From Streptomyces sp. 840.1 (GTDB lineage: Bacteria; Actinomycetota; Actinomycetes; Streptomycetales; Streptomycetaceae), in NCBI RefSeq assembly GCF_003751445.1, contig NZ_RJUU01000001.1, positions 3,229,001-3,293,000 of the forward strand: a stretch of 64,000 nt of DNA. Direction: 5' to 3'. How positions within the stretch are numbered: position 1 is the stretch's first letter; each line of letters starts with the position of its first letter. Of the stretch, positions 29,084 through 37,671 are shown piece by piece. The position numbers and the translations under genes were made by a program. The notes below the pieces were generated by a model. That model made no database searches. It was not told the origin of the DNA and saw nothing but the letters and a program-made list of their open reading frames with translations.

Positions 29084-29579
29084 GGCCTGTCCGGCGGGCG
29101 GGCCGCTGAGCGCCCTCCTGAGGCCTGCGCGCGGGGCCTGGGAGGGCGGGGTGCCGGTGGGTGCACAAACCTTGCTCATACGCATTCCTGCCTGCACCTT
29201 TGAGCCGCTGAGGGTCACCCCGGGGAGCCCTTCGGGGACACGCCGCGACGAACTTCGTGAACTTCTTCACAAGGAATTGGGTCCGTGGGGGCGGACTTCT
29301 GCTCCGGACGGGCCCGCAGGAGCGTGTGCGGGGTCACTCGCGGCGTGAACGGAGTGGTTCCGGGAGTGTTGCGGGAGTGTGAACCGGGCGGGTGGTCCAC
29401 CTCGCCCGGTGACTCAAGGGCCAGCTCACAAGCGGTGAACAACGTTCGCCACGGCGCTGTGGTTCCCTGCCGGGGCCATGACCTGGGTCACGTGGGCGGC
29501 GAAGTGTAGCAGAGGGTGGGCCATACCTTGTGAAGGGGCTCACGAGCTCGCCCCCCGGGAGGGGTGGATACTCGATGGC
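29084..29579. promoter_or_regulatory. ndh upstream region with candidate Rex operator
   Basis: No gene is supportable in these 496 bp. At 29256-29271 is CGTGAACTTCTTCACA, matching the Streptomyces Rex operator consensus TGTGAACGCGTTCACA in both half-sites. Further GTGAAC half-sites lie at about 29381 and in GGTGAACAACGTTCGCC near 29437. Rex senses NADH/NAD and represses respiratory genes, which fits the NADH dehydrogenase downstream. Confidence 0.5.
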
Positions 29580-30965
29580 ATGAGCACCACGGAGCGTCCC
29601 AGGATCCTCGTAGTAGGCGGTGGGTACGTAGGCCTGTACGCAGCTCGGCGCATTCTGAAGAAGATGCGCTACGGAGAGGCGACCGTCACGGTCGTCGACC
29701 CCCGGTCGTACATGACCTACCAGCCCTTCCTCCCCGAAGCTGCTGCCGGCAGCATCTCGCCCCGGCACGTCGTCGTCCCGCTGCGACGCGTGCTGCCGAA
29801 GGCCGAGGTTCTCACCGGCCGCGTCACGACCATTGACCAGGACCGCAAGGTCGCCACGGTCGCGCCGCTCGTCGGCGAGGCCTACGAGCTGCCCTTCGAC
29901 TACCTGGTCATCGCGATGGGCGCCGTCTCGCGCACCTTCCCGATCCCCGGCCTGGCCGAACAGGGCATCGGCATGAAGGGCATCGAGGAGGCCATCGGCC
30001 TGCGCAACCACGTACTGGAGCAGCTGGACAAGGCTGACTCGACGACCGATGAGGATGTCCGCCGCAGGGCGCTCACCTTCGTCTTCGTGGGCGGCGGCTT
30101 CGCCGGTGCGGAGACCATCGGCGAGGTCGAGGACATGGCCCGCGACGCGGCGAAGTACTACACGAACGTGAAGCGCGAGGACATGCGCTTCGTGCTCGTC
30201 GACGCCGCCGACAAGATCCTTCCCGAGGTCGGTCCGAAGCTGGGCACCTGGGGCCGGGAGCACCTGGAGTCCCGTGGTGTCGAGGTCTTCCTCTCGACCT
30301 CCATGGACTCCTGCGTCGACGGTCACGTGGTGCTGAAGAACGGCCTCGAGGTCGACTCCAACACCATCGTGTGGACGGCCGGCGTGAAGCCGAACCCGGC
30401 GCTGGCCCGCTTCGGCCTGCCGCTCGGTCCGCGCGGTCACGTGGACACCACCGAGAAGCTCCAGGTGCAGGGCACCGACTACATCTGGGCCGCGGGCGAC
30501 AACGCCCAGGTCCCGGACATGGTCGGCCGCAAGGCCGGCAACCCGAACGCCTGGTGCCCGCCGAACGCCCAGCACGCGCTGCGTCAGGCCAAGGTCCTCG
30601 GCGACAACGTCATCTCCGGGATGCGCGGCTTCCCGCAGGGCGAGTACAGCCACGCCAACAAGGGTGCGGTCGCCGGTCTGGGCCTGCACAAGGGCGTCGC
30701 GATGATCGTCGTGGGCAAGGTGAAGATCAAGCTCAAGGGCCGTCTCGCCTGGTACATGCACCGTGGCTACCACGGCGTGGCGATGCCGACCTGGAACCGC
30801 AAGATCCGGATCTTCGCCGACTGGACCCTGGCGATGTTCCTCAAGCGCGAGGTCGTCTCGCTCGGCGCCATGGAGACTCCGCGCGAGGAGTTCTACGAGG
30901 CCGCCAAGCCGGCCCCGGCCCCCGCCGCCGCCCAGCCGGTGGGCGAGAAGGCCAAGGCCTCCTAG
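29580..30965 (+). CDS. ndh: Type II NADH dehydrogenase
   Basis: 461 residues from ATG 29580 (gives MSTTERPRILVVGGGYVG). Two Rossmann motifs: VVGGGYVGLYAARR for FAD and FVFVGGGFAGAETIGEVEDM for NADH; also DYLVIAMGAVSRTF, TIVWTAGVKPNP and IWAAGDNAQVPD. C-terminal amphipathic/hydrophobic part (KIKLKGRLAWYMHRGYHGVAMP, RIFADWTLAMFLKRE) gives monotopic membrane binding. Oxidises NADH and reduces menaquinone without proton pumping. A candidate Rex site lies 310 bp upstream. Confidence 0.95.
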   Translation: MSTTERPRILVVGGGYVGLYAARRILKKMRYGEATVTVVDPRSYMTYQPFLPEAAAGSISPRHVVVPLRRVLPKAEVLTGRVTTIDQDRKVATVAPLVGEAYELPFDYLVIAMGAVSRTFPIPGLAEQGIGMKGIEEAIGLRNHVLEQLDKADSTTDEDVRRRALTFVFVGGGFAGAETIGEVEDMARDAAKYYTNVKREDMRFVLVDAADKILPEVGPKLGTWGREHLESRGVEVFLSTSMDSCVDGHVVLKNGLEVDSNTIVWTAGVKPNPALARFGLPLGPRGHVDTTEKLQVQGTDYIWAAGDNAQVPDMVGRKAGNPNAWCPPNAQHALRQAKVLGDNVISGMRGFPQGEYSHANKGAVAGLGLHKGVAMIVVGKVKIKLKGRLAWYMHRGYHGVAMPTWNRKIRIFADWTLAMFLKREVVSLGAMETPREEFYEAAKPAPAPAAAQPVGEKAKAS

Positions 30966-31043
30966 CGCACCCCGGGCCGGGGGCCCAGTACCTCCCGGTC
31001 CGCGTGCGGATACCCGTATCCGCACGGAACGCAGTCGTACGAC

Positions 31044-31091
31044 GCCCGAAGGGGCCGTCCGCCATCCGTGGTGCGGGCGGCCCCTTCGGCG
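31044..31091 (+). terminator. Terminator after ndh
   Basis: GCCCGAAGGGGCCGTCCGC and its complement-like GCGGGCGGCCCCTTCGGC fold around a 10-nt loop about 80 bp after the ndh stop. The remaining 31092-31329 is somewhat AT-rich and probably carries the promoter of the next gene; nothing else is seen. Confidence 0.75.
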
Positions 31092-31329
31092 TATCGGCAC
31101 GGGGCGGGGCGGGGCACCGTACAGGGGGAGCGGGGCCAGTGACCCGGCGGATGCATGGTTCATACAGGTATTTTGCCGTTCCATTGCGCGGTAGCGGGAT
31201 GGCACGGCCGCCGGAAACTGTTGAGGGGGGTGTACCTCGTCACGGCGCCAACGGGTGCCGCGGCGTGGTCCGAGACATGTGTGGGCATGTCTGGGCACGT
31301 TGGGAAACACCATCACGGAGGTGTGCGCC

Positions 31330-32634
31330 ATGGCAGACGCCGCGTTGCGGCTGACCGCTCTCGCCCAGGAGTTGCTGGGAGAACCCCTACCGGTCCGGAT
31401 CCGGGCCTGGGACGGCAGCGAATCCGGACCGCCCGAGGCCCCCGCCCTCGTCATCAGGAGCCGTCGCGCCCTGCGCCGGCTGCTGTGGAAGCCGGGCGAA
31501 CTGGGCCTCGCCCGCGCCTGGGTGGCCGGGGAACTCGACATCGAAGGCGATCTGTACGAGGCCCTGGACCTGGTGGCCGGGCTGATCTGGGACCGCGGGG
31601 CGGAGGCGAAGGACAGCATCCACCCGGTCCGCGACCCGAAGATCCGGGCGGCCGCCAAGGGGCTGCTGCAGCTCGCCGGCCCCTGGCCGCCGCCCCCGCC
31701 GCCACCGGAGGAGGTGCGCCGCCGCACCGGGGCCCTGCACACCAAGCGCCGCGACAAGGAGGCCATCAGCCACCACTACGACGTGGGCAATGACTTCTAC
31801 GAACTGGTCCTCGGCCCGTCCATGGTCTACTCCTGCGCCTACTGGGAGGACGGCGGAACCCTTGAGGACGCCCAGCGCGACAAGCTCGACCTGGTCTGCC
31901 GCAAGCTCGCCCTGAAGGAGGGGGACCGCCTCCTGGACGTCGGCTGCGGCTGGGGGTCCATGGCGATCCACGCGGCCCGCGAGTACGGCGCCCGGGTCAC
32001 CGGTGTGACCCTCTCCACCGAACAGGCGGCCTTCGCCAGGAAGCGCATCGCCGAGGAGGGCCTGACCGACCGGATCGAGATCCGGGTCCAGGACTACCGG
32101 GACGTCAGGGACGGCCCGTACGACGCCATCTCCTCCATCGGGATGGCGGAACACGTCGGATCGGTCCGCTACCGCGAGTACGCCGACGACGTCTACGCAC
32201 TCCTCAAGCCCGGCGGGCGCCTCCTCAACCACCAGATCGCCCGCCGCCCGGAGAAGGACGAGTCCGCCTACCACGTGGACGAGTTCATCGACGCCTACGT
32301 CTTCCCGGACGGTGAGCTGGCGCCGCTGGGCCGGACCGTCGCGACCCTTGAGGAAGCCGGTTTCGAGGCCCGCGACGTCGAGTCGCTCCGCGAGCACTAC
32401 GCGCTGACCCTGCGCCGCTGGGTCGCCAACCTGGAGAAGGACTGGAACCTCGCGGTGAGGATGACCTCGCCCGGCCGGGCCAGGGTCTGGCGCCTGTACA
32501 TGGCCGCCTCCGCGCTCTCCTTCGAGCACAACAAGATCGGTGTCAACCAGATCCTGGCCGTCCGGCCGGCGGAGGGCGGAACCGCCCGGATGCCGCTGCG
32601 CGCCCGGGACTGGAAGGCGTCCGCGACCGGCTGA
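31330..32634 (+). CDS. Cyclopropane-fatty-acyl-phospholipid synthase-like methyltransferase
   Basis: 434 residues from ATG 31330 with CACGGAGGTG upstream. The N-terminal 140 residues match the CFA-synthase helical domain (WKPGELGLARAWVAGELDIEGDLYEA). SAM-binding motif LLDVGCGWGSMAIHAA near residues 200-212, preceded by the CFA signature HYDVGNDFYELVLGPSMVYSCAYW. ISSIGMAEHVG and FPDGELAP complete the family core. It would methylate unsaturated phospholipid acyl chains using SAM. A proline run (WPPPPPPPEE) separates the domains. Ends at a perfect terminator. Confidence 0.9.
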   Translation: MADAALRLTALAQELLGEPLPVRIRAWDGSESGPPEAPALVIRSRRALRRLLWKPGELGLARAWVAGELDIEGDLYEALDLVAGLIWDRGAEAKDSIHPVRDPKIRAAAKGLLQLAGPWPPPPPPPEEVRRRTGALHTKRRDKEAISHHYDVGNDFYELVLGPSMVYSCAYWEDGGTLEDAQRDKLDLVCRKLALKEGDRLLDVGCGWGSMAIHAAREYGARVTGVTLSTEQAAFARKRIAEEGLTDRIEIRVQDYRDVRDGPYDAISSIGMAEHVGSVRYREYADDVYALLKPGGRLLNHQIARRPEKDESAYHVDEFIDAYVFPDGELAPLGRTVATLEEAGFEARDVESLREHYALTLRRWVANLEKDWNLAVRMTSPGRARVWRLYMAASALSFEHNKIGVNQILAVRPAEGGTARMPLRARDWKASATG

Positions 32635-32640
32635 ACCGTG

Positions 32641-32694
32641 CACACGTGAGAGGGCCGGTGTCCGTGACCACGGACACCGGCCCTCTCACGTGTG
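32641..32694. terminator. Bidirectional terminator with perfect 26-bp arms
   Basis: 32641-32666 and 32669-32694 are exact complements with only 2 nt between them, so the stem closes on a tetraloop. It starts 6 bp after the CFA stop and ends 10 bp before the stop of the convergent ABC permease. Confidence 0.92.
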
Positions 32695-32704
32695 CCGTCC
32701 GGCG

Positions 32705-35233
32705 CTACTCGGTCTTGATCGCCGTCAGCATGTTGAGCTTCGCGGCGTTGCGGGCCGGCCACATCGCGGCCAGCACCCCCACCAGTGCGGCCAGCAGCAG
32801 GAAGAGCGCGATCCTGCCCCACGGCACGACCAGGGCGTACTGCGGGATCTGGGACGAGGCCGCCTGGCCGATCGCCCAGCCCAGGAACAGGCCCAGCCCG
32901 ATCCCGACCAGCGCGCCGAACACCGAGATGACCACGGCCTCCAGACGGATCATGCGCTTGACCTTGCGCCGGTCCAGGCCGATCGCCCGCAGCATGCCGA
33001 TCTCCTGCTGCCGCTCGAACACCGACATGGCCAGCGTGTTGACGACGCCGAGCACCGCGATGATCAGGGCCATCCCCAGCAGCCCGTACATGATGTTCAT
33101 CATCAGGTTGATGGTGCCGCCGAACATGTCCCGGATGTCCTGGCGGTCCATGACGCTCATGCCCGGGTTGTCACCGAGGGCGTTCACCACGGCCTGCTCG
33201 TTGGCCGTGCTCGAACCGCCGTCCGTCTTGACCCAGATCTCGCGGATGTCCGCACGGCCCTCGTGCGGGGCCACCTTGTCGCGGGGGATCACGACCGGCG
33301 ACAGGAACTCGTTGTCCTTGTAGAGCGCCCCGATCCTCAGGTTCTCCTTCTTGTCGTCCTCGTAGGTGACCGGGACGCTGTCCCCGGTCTTCCAGCCGTT
33401 GGACTTCGCGGTCTTTTCCGAGACGGCGATCGCGCCGCTGCCCAGGGAGTCCATCGAGCCCGAGAGGGTGTCGACGCTGAGGACCTTCTGCACGTCGCCG
33501 GGGGTGACGCCGGACGCCGACAGGTTCGCCTTCCCGACCGACAGCCAGACGGACTGCGTGGGTGAGACGGCGGTGACGCCGTCGGCCTTCTCCAGGGCCG
33601 TGAGCGCCGACTCGTCGAGCGAGTCCCCGCTCGCCATCGACACCATGTAGTCGGCCTTGATGTTGTCCGTGGTCATCCGGTCGACCGCCTGGCCGAGGGT
33701 GACGCCCAGGACCGAGATGCCGGTGACGAGGGTGAGACCGATCGCCAGCGCCGAGGCGGTGGCGCCGGTACGCCGGGGGTTGCGCACCGCGTTCTGCGCG
33801 GCCAGCTTGCCGGAGACCCCGAACAGCCTCTGCAGCATCGGGCGGAGCAGGGCGATCACCGGGCGGGACAGCAGCGGGATGAGGATGATGATGCCGATCA
33901 GTGCCAGGAAGGCACCGGCCGCGATGGCCGCCTGGGCAGAGTTTCCGGACCGTGCCGCACCGGCCACGACCGTCGCCGCGCCGAGCAGCGTGATGACCGC
34001 GCCGATCGAGTTGCGCACCACCAGGGACTTCACGGAGGCCACCGAGTACATGCTGTTCATCGCCGCGACCGGCGGGATCTTCGCGGCCCGGCGGGCGGGC
34101 AGCCAGGCGGCCAGCACGGTGATCAGGACGCCGACCGCGAGGGCGGCGATGATCGTGGTCGGCGCGACCACCAGCGGACCGGCCGGGATCTTGCCGCCGA
34201 TCAGGCTCATCGCGGAGCGCAGCCCGACGGCCAGACCGAGGCCCACCGCGAAGCCGATGACGGAGGCGACCAGACCGACCACGGCGGCTTCGAGCAGCAC
34301 CGAGCGCTTGACCTGGCGGCGCGAGGCGCCGACGGCACGCAGCAGCGCCAGCTCCTTGGTGCGCTGCGCGACCAGCATGGTGAAGGTGTTGGCGATCAGG
34401 AAGACGCCGACGAAGAGGGCGATTCCCGCGAAGGCGAGCAGCAGCTTGTTGAGGCTGCCCAGGCTGGACTCGATCTGCTTGGCCTGCTCGTCGGCGCGGA
34501 CCTTGCCGGTCTTGGCCTCCGCGTCCTTGGGCAGCAGCGGCTTCACCGCGGCCAGCACCTGCTGGTCGGAGGTGCCGGGTGCGGCGGTGACGGAGACGTC
34601 CTGGAACTCGCCGGGCCGCAGGAACAGCTTCTGGGCGACGTCGGAGTCGAAGAGCACCAGGCTGCCGCCGGCGTTGACCGCGCCGTCCTCGGTGGTGAAG
34701 ACCCCGGACAGGGTGTACTCCTTCACCGGTCCGTTCGTGGCGACCCGTACCTTGTCGCCGACCTTGTACTCGCCCTTCTCCGCGGTGTCCCGGTCCAGGG
34801 CGATCCGGCCGTCGGCGGTGGGGCCCGTGCCGTCGGTGAAGTCGTACTGCGCGTCCTTGCCGCCCTTGCCCGGGGCGAAGTTGCCGCCGGTGTTGGTCCA
34901 GCCGTTGCCGATCAGCTTGCCGTCCGTGCCGGCGACCCCGGCGAAGCCGGAGACCCGGCCGGTGGCGCTCGCCACCCCGTCCAGGGCGCGGATCTTCTTC
35001 AGGGTGGCGGCGTCGACGCCGGGCGTCTCGGCGTCGCGCTGGTCGGCGTAGGTGGTGACCGCGACGGCGACGTCGTCGTAGTTCTTCGCCGACTGGTTGC
35101 GGAAGGCGTTTCCGAGGGTGTCGGTGAAGACCAGAGTGCCGGAGACGAAGGCCACGCCGAGCATCACGGCGAGGACGGTCATCAGCAGCCTGGCCTTGTG
35201 CGAGAGCACATTGCGCAGGGCGGTACGGAACAT
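32705..35233 (-). CDS. FtsX/MacB-type ABC transporter permease
   Basis: 842 residues from ATG 35233. N-terminal membrane helix (LLMTVLAVMLGVAFVSGTLVF), a large extracytoplasmic MacB-like domain (40-260), FtsX core with helices (LLAFAGIALFVGVFLIANTFTM, VVGLVASVIGFAVGLGLAVG, VVAPTTIIAALAVGVLITVLA), then a second copy of the arrangement after residue 440 ending with RQEIGMLRAIGLDRRKVKRM and three helices. Two FtsX domains with both extracellular domains in one chain is the usual actinobacterial form. Works with the ATPase encoded 107 bp upstream on the same strand; substrate unknown, probably a lipid, peptide or antibiotic. Confidence 0.92.
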   Translation of the reverse strand: MFRTALRNVLSHKARLLMTVLAVMLGVAFVSGTLVFTDTLGNAFRNQSAKNYDDVAVAVTTYADQRDAETPGVDAATLKKIRALDGVASATGRVSGFAGVAGTDGKLIGNGWTNTGGNFAPGKGGKDAQYDFTDGTGPTADGRIALDRDTAEKGEYKVGDKVRVATNGPVKEYTLSGVFTTEDGAVNAGGSLVLFDSDVAQKLFLRPGEFQDVSVTAAPGTSDQQVLAAVKPLLPKDAEAKTGKVRADEQAKQIESSLGSLNKLLLAFAGIALFVGVFLIANTFTMLVAQRTKELALLRAVGASRRQVKRSVLLEAAVVGLVASVIGFAVGLGLAVGLRSAMSLIGGKIPAGPLVVAPTTIIAALAVGVLITVLAAWLPARRAAKIPPVAAMNSMYSVASVKSLVVRNSIGAVITLLGAATVVAGAARSGNSAQAAIAAGAFLALIGIIILIPLLSRPVIALLRPMLQRLFGVSGKLAAQNAVRNPRRTGATASALAIGLTLVTGISVLGVTLGQAVDRMTTDNIKADYMVSMASGDSLDESALTALEKADGVTAVSPTQSVWLSVGKANLSASGVTPGDVQKVLSVDTLSGSMDSLGSGAIAVSEKTAKSNGWKTGDSVPVTYEDDKKENLRIGALYKDNEFLSPVVIPRDKVAPHEGRADIREIWVKTDGGSSTANEQAVVNALGDNPGMSVMDRQDIRDMFGGTINLMMNIMYGLLGMALIIAVLGVVNTLAMSVFERQQEIGMLRAIGLDRRKVKRMIRLEAVVISVFGALVGIGLGLFLGWAIGQAASSQIPQYALVVPWGRIALFLLLAALVGVLAAMWPARNAAKLNMLTAIKTE

Positions 35234-35340
35234 GGCTGTGTCCTGGAGGGGAGGGGGTTCCGGAAAGAGGCATGGATCGGGCGTCGCGCGGCACGGGGCG
35301 GCGCGACGCAGGGGCCGGGGCGGCGGCCTGGGGGCTCGGC

Positions 35341-36111
35341 TCAGCTGGTGCGGCCCTTGGCGTCGAATGCCTTCATCCGGTCCAGCACCCCGTCCGCGGT
35401 GGGGTGCATCATCTGGTCCACGATCGCCCCGTCCGCGAGGAAGATGACCCGGTCCGCGTAGGAGGCGGCCGCCGGGTCGTGGGTCACCATGACCACGGTC
35501 TGGCCCAGCTCGCGCACCGAGTTGCGGAGGAAGCCGAGGACCTCGGCGCCGGAGCGCGAGTCCAGGTTGCCGGTCGGCTCGTCACCGAAGATGATCTCCG
35601 GCTGCGAGGCCAGGGCGCGAGCCACCGCGACGCGCTGCTGCTGGCCGCCGGAGAGCTCCGTGGGCCGGTGCTTCAGGCGGTCGGTGAGGCCCACCATCTC
35701 GATGACCTTGTGCAGCCACGCCTGGTCGGGCTTGCGGCCGGCGATGTCCATCGGCAGCGTGATGTTCTCCAGCGCCGTCAGCGTCGGCAGCAGGTTGAAC
35801 GCCTGGAAGATGAATCCGATCTTGTCCCGTCGCAACTGGGTGAGCTGCTTGTCCTTGAGGGAGCCCAGCTCCGTCTCCCCGATCCGCACCGAGCCGCTGC
35901 TGAAGCTGTCGAGACCGGCCACGCAGTGCATCAGCGTGGACTTGCCGGAACCCGACGGGCCCATGATCGCGGTGAACTCGCCCTGCGGGAAGTCCACGGT
36001 GACCCGGTCCAGCGCGGTCACCTTGGTCTCGCCCTCTCCGTAGACCTTCGACAGTTCCGTGGCGCGTGCAGCCACCGCGGTGGCGCGGTGAGCGGTGGTC
36101 ATGGTGGTCAC
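35341..36111 (-). CDS. ABC transporter ATP-binding protein (LolD/MacB type)
   Basis: 256 residues from ATG 36111. Walker A GPSGSGKST, Q-loop FQAFNLLP, signature LSGGQQQRVAVARALA, Walker B IIFGDEPTGNLD, H-loop VTHDPAAA. The FGDEPTGNLDS form and the insertion LRRDKIGFIFQAFNLLPTLTALEN are typical of the lipoprotein/MacB export subfamily. Energises the downstream FtsX-type permease. A second in-frame ATG lies three codons in. Confidence 0.95.
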   Translation of the reverse strand: MTTMTTAHRATAVAARATELSKVYGEGETKVTALDRVTVDFPQGEFTAIMGPSGSGKSTLMHCVAGLDSFSSGSVRIGETELGSLKDKQLTQLRRDKIGFIFQAFNLLPTLTALENITLPMDIAGRKPDQAWLHKVIEMVGLTDRLKHRPTELSGGQQQRVAVARALASQPEIIFGDEPTGNLDSRSGAEVLGFLRNSVRELGQTVVMVTHDPAAASYADRVIFLADGAIVDQMMHPTADGVLDRMKAFDAKGRTS

Positions 36112-36740
36112 GGGAGGCTCCAGGGTCGGGTTCGTACGGGGCGGGAGGACCTTCGGGTCCGCCGGCAGGAGGGCGCCGCATGACGCGGCGTCCTCCTCGA
36201 CGGCACTGCTCCATCGTCTCCGCCGATCCGCCGCGGATCGTCAGTCCCGGTGCCCGTTCCCGGGGCCGCCTTGAGTCGCACCGACGGGCGCTCGCGTCCT
36301 CCTGCGGTATGACACCGCCCCCGAGACGGCTGACGCCGCCCGTGGTCCGCCCGGCCTTGCGCGGCCGCCGTGTTCGTGCCCTCGCTGCCAGGGGAAACGC
36401 CCCGTGTTCATGATCACAGGCGCGGTCCTGGCGCCCCGGAGAACCCGGTCGGGCAGCCGGTTTTGGGCCGGGCTGACGGCTCCGTCGGCCGGCAGGGGTG
36501 GCGCGCCCCTGGCGATCCGTGGCGCGCCCCTGGCGAATCGGCTGTGTGGGTGCGGCGAATTCACGTCAATTCGGATTGCCGCTTGTCACGCCCACAACCC
36601 TGTCAGGCGTGTGACTATGCCTCTCGGGTGTGCTGACGCACCCTCAAGCGGTCAATAAAATAAGACAACATCGAGCCACTGTTCGGCCGATCGGGGGAGC
36701 CCCCCGGATAGGGTCATGTGCCAACGCGGAGCCGCGCCAA
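36112..36740. other. Intergenic region before bldA, with 17-bp direct repeat
   Basis: 629 bp without a supportable gene. It starts as the ABC-operon promoter region and ends as the tRNA promoter region. TGGCGCGCCCCTGGCGA occurs twice in tandem (about 36499-36515 and 36520-36536). The last 130 bp become AT-rich (GTCAATAAAATAAGACAAC near 36650), suiting the bldA promoter. Confidence 0.5.
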
Positions 36741-36823
36741 GCCCGGATGGTGGAATGCAGACACGGCGAGCTTAAACCTCGCTGCCCCTCGGGGGCGTAC
36801 CGGTTCAAGTCCGGTTCCGGGCA
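36741..36823 (+). tRNA. bldA: tRNA-Leu (anticodon TAA), bldA
   Basis: 83-nt cloverleaf: acceptor GCCCGGA/TCCGGGC with discriminator A, anticodon stem GCGAG/CTCGC, loop CTTAAAC with anticodon TAA at 36773-36775, a long class II variable arm (CTGCCCCTCGGGGGCGT) and T-arm CCGGTTCAAGTCCGG. CCA is not encoded. This is the only tRNA reading the rare UUA codon in Streptomyces and is the developmental regulator bldA. A convergent gene stops 2 bp after its 3' end. Confidence 0.97.
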
Positions 36824-36824
36824 C

Positions 36825-37565
36825 TCAATCCGCGACATGGATCGAGTGCCGACGCGGCCGATTCGGCAGGTCCCCCGCGAGGGCGTCGGGTGCGGGGCGG
36901 TCCGGGGCGCGGCGGGTGAGTGCGTGGACGGCGCAGCCCAGGACGAAACCGTAGACGGACACCAGGCCGTGGCCGTTCGACTGGGCGAACCAGACCACCA
37001 GGCCGAGCACGGGCACGCCGGCCGCCAGCAGGATCTCCTTCGGGCGCTCCCGGCCGGGCCGGCGTGTGTGCAGTGTGCGCAGGAGCAGCGCCGCCGACAG
37101 GGTCGCGGCGAGGAAGTACGTGGCGCCGGAGCTTCCGGCGAAGTTGCGGGGGTCGGTGCTGTGCCCGTGCTCGCCGAACAGCGCGTCGACGTAGCCGGGC
37201 AGGAGGATGCCGGCGAGGAACAGGCCCAGCGTGAGGGGCGCGCCCCAGAACCAGTTGGCCAGGGCGGCGATGACGGCGAGGGTGGCGAGGTTCCACGCCC
37301 CGCCGAGCGGGCCGCCGTTCTGCAGGAACGTCGAGGTGAGGGTCCGCCACCAGCCGGACCTGGCCGGGTCGCTGTCGAGGGCGTCCATCGCGCCCGACCA
37401 GCAGAGCTGGGTGACCACCCCGGCGACGGCGAGCGAGGTCAGCCCCACCGCCGCCCACGGGACGCGCCGCCCTCGCAGGGTGTCCTGGCCGAGCAGGGTC
37501 AGTCCGCCGTTGAGCATCAACATCATCAGTGCCGCCGTGGTCACGTTGAACAGCAGTCCGCCCAT
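36825..37565 (-). CDS. Rhomboid-like multi-pass membrane protein
   Basis: 246 residues from ATG 37565 (AAGGGGGG about 8 bp upstream; GTG 37574 is an alternative three codons earlier). At least six hydrophobic segments. A GSSGATYFLAATLSA helix carries a GxSG pattern like the rhomboid serine site, and a later helix follows HGLVSVYGFVLGCAVHAL, where a catalytic His could sit; the spacing is not a clean rhomboid HxxGxxxG. Transcribed divergently from a TetR regulator and preceded by one of two TetR-type palindromes, so it is probably the regulated target. Function inferred only. Confidence 0.7.
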   Translation of the reverse strand: MGGLLFNVTTAALMMLMLNGGLTLLGQDTLRGRRVPWAAVGLTSLAVAGVVTQLCWSGAMDALDSDPARSGWWRTLTSTFLQNGGPLGGAWNLATLAVIAALANWFWGAPLTLGLFLAGILLPGYVDALFGEHGHSTDPRNFAGSSGATYFLAATLSAALLLRTLHTRRPGRERPKEILLAAGVPVLGLVVWFAQSNGHGLVSVYGFVLGCAVHALTRRAPDRPAPDALAGDLPNRPRRHSIHVAD

Positions 37566-37579
37566 CGTCACCACCCCCC

Positions 37580-37596
37580 TTCAAACGCTGTTTGAA
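37580..37596. promoter_or_regulatory. Palindromic operator 1 (TetR site)
   Basis: TTCAAACGCTGTTTGAA, a perfect inverted repeat (TTCAAAC/GTTTGAA around GCT), 14 bp before the membrane-protein start. Confidence 0.85.
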
Positions 37597-37633
37597 TCCC
37601 GTCGGTGACGACAGTAGACGCGTCTGCCGCAGT

Positions 37634-37652
37634 TTTCAAACGGTGTTTGAAA
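37634..37652. promoter_or_regulatory. Palindromic operator 2 (TetR site)
   Basis: TTTCAAACGGTGTTTGAAA, perfect 8-bp arms around GGT, identical in core to operator 1, 19 bp before the regulator start. Centre-to-centre distance is 55 bp. Confidence 0.85.
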
Positions 37653-37671
37653 GTCGGCTACAGTGGGGCCC

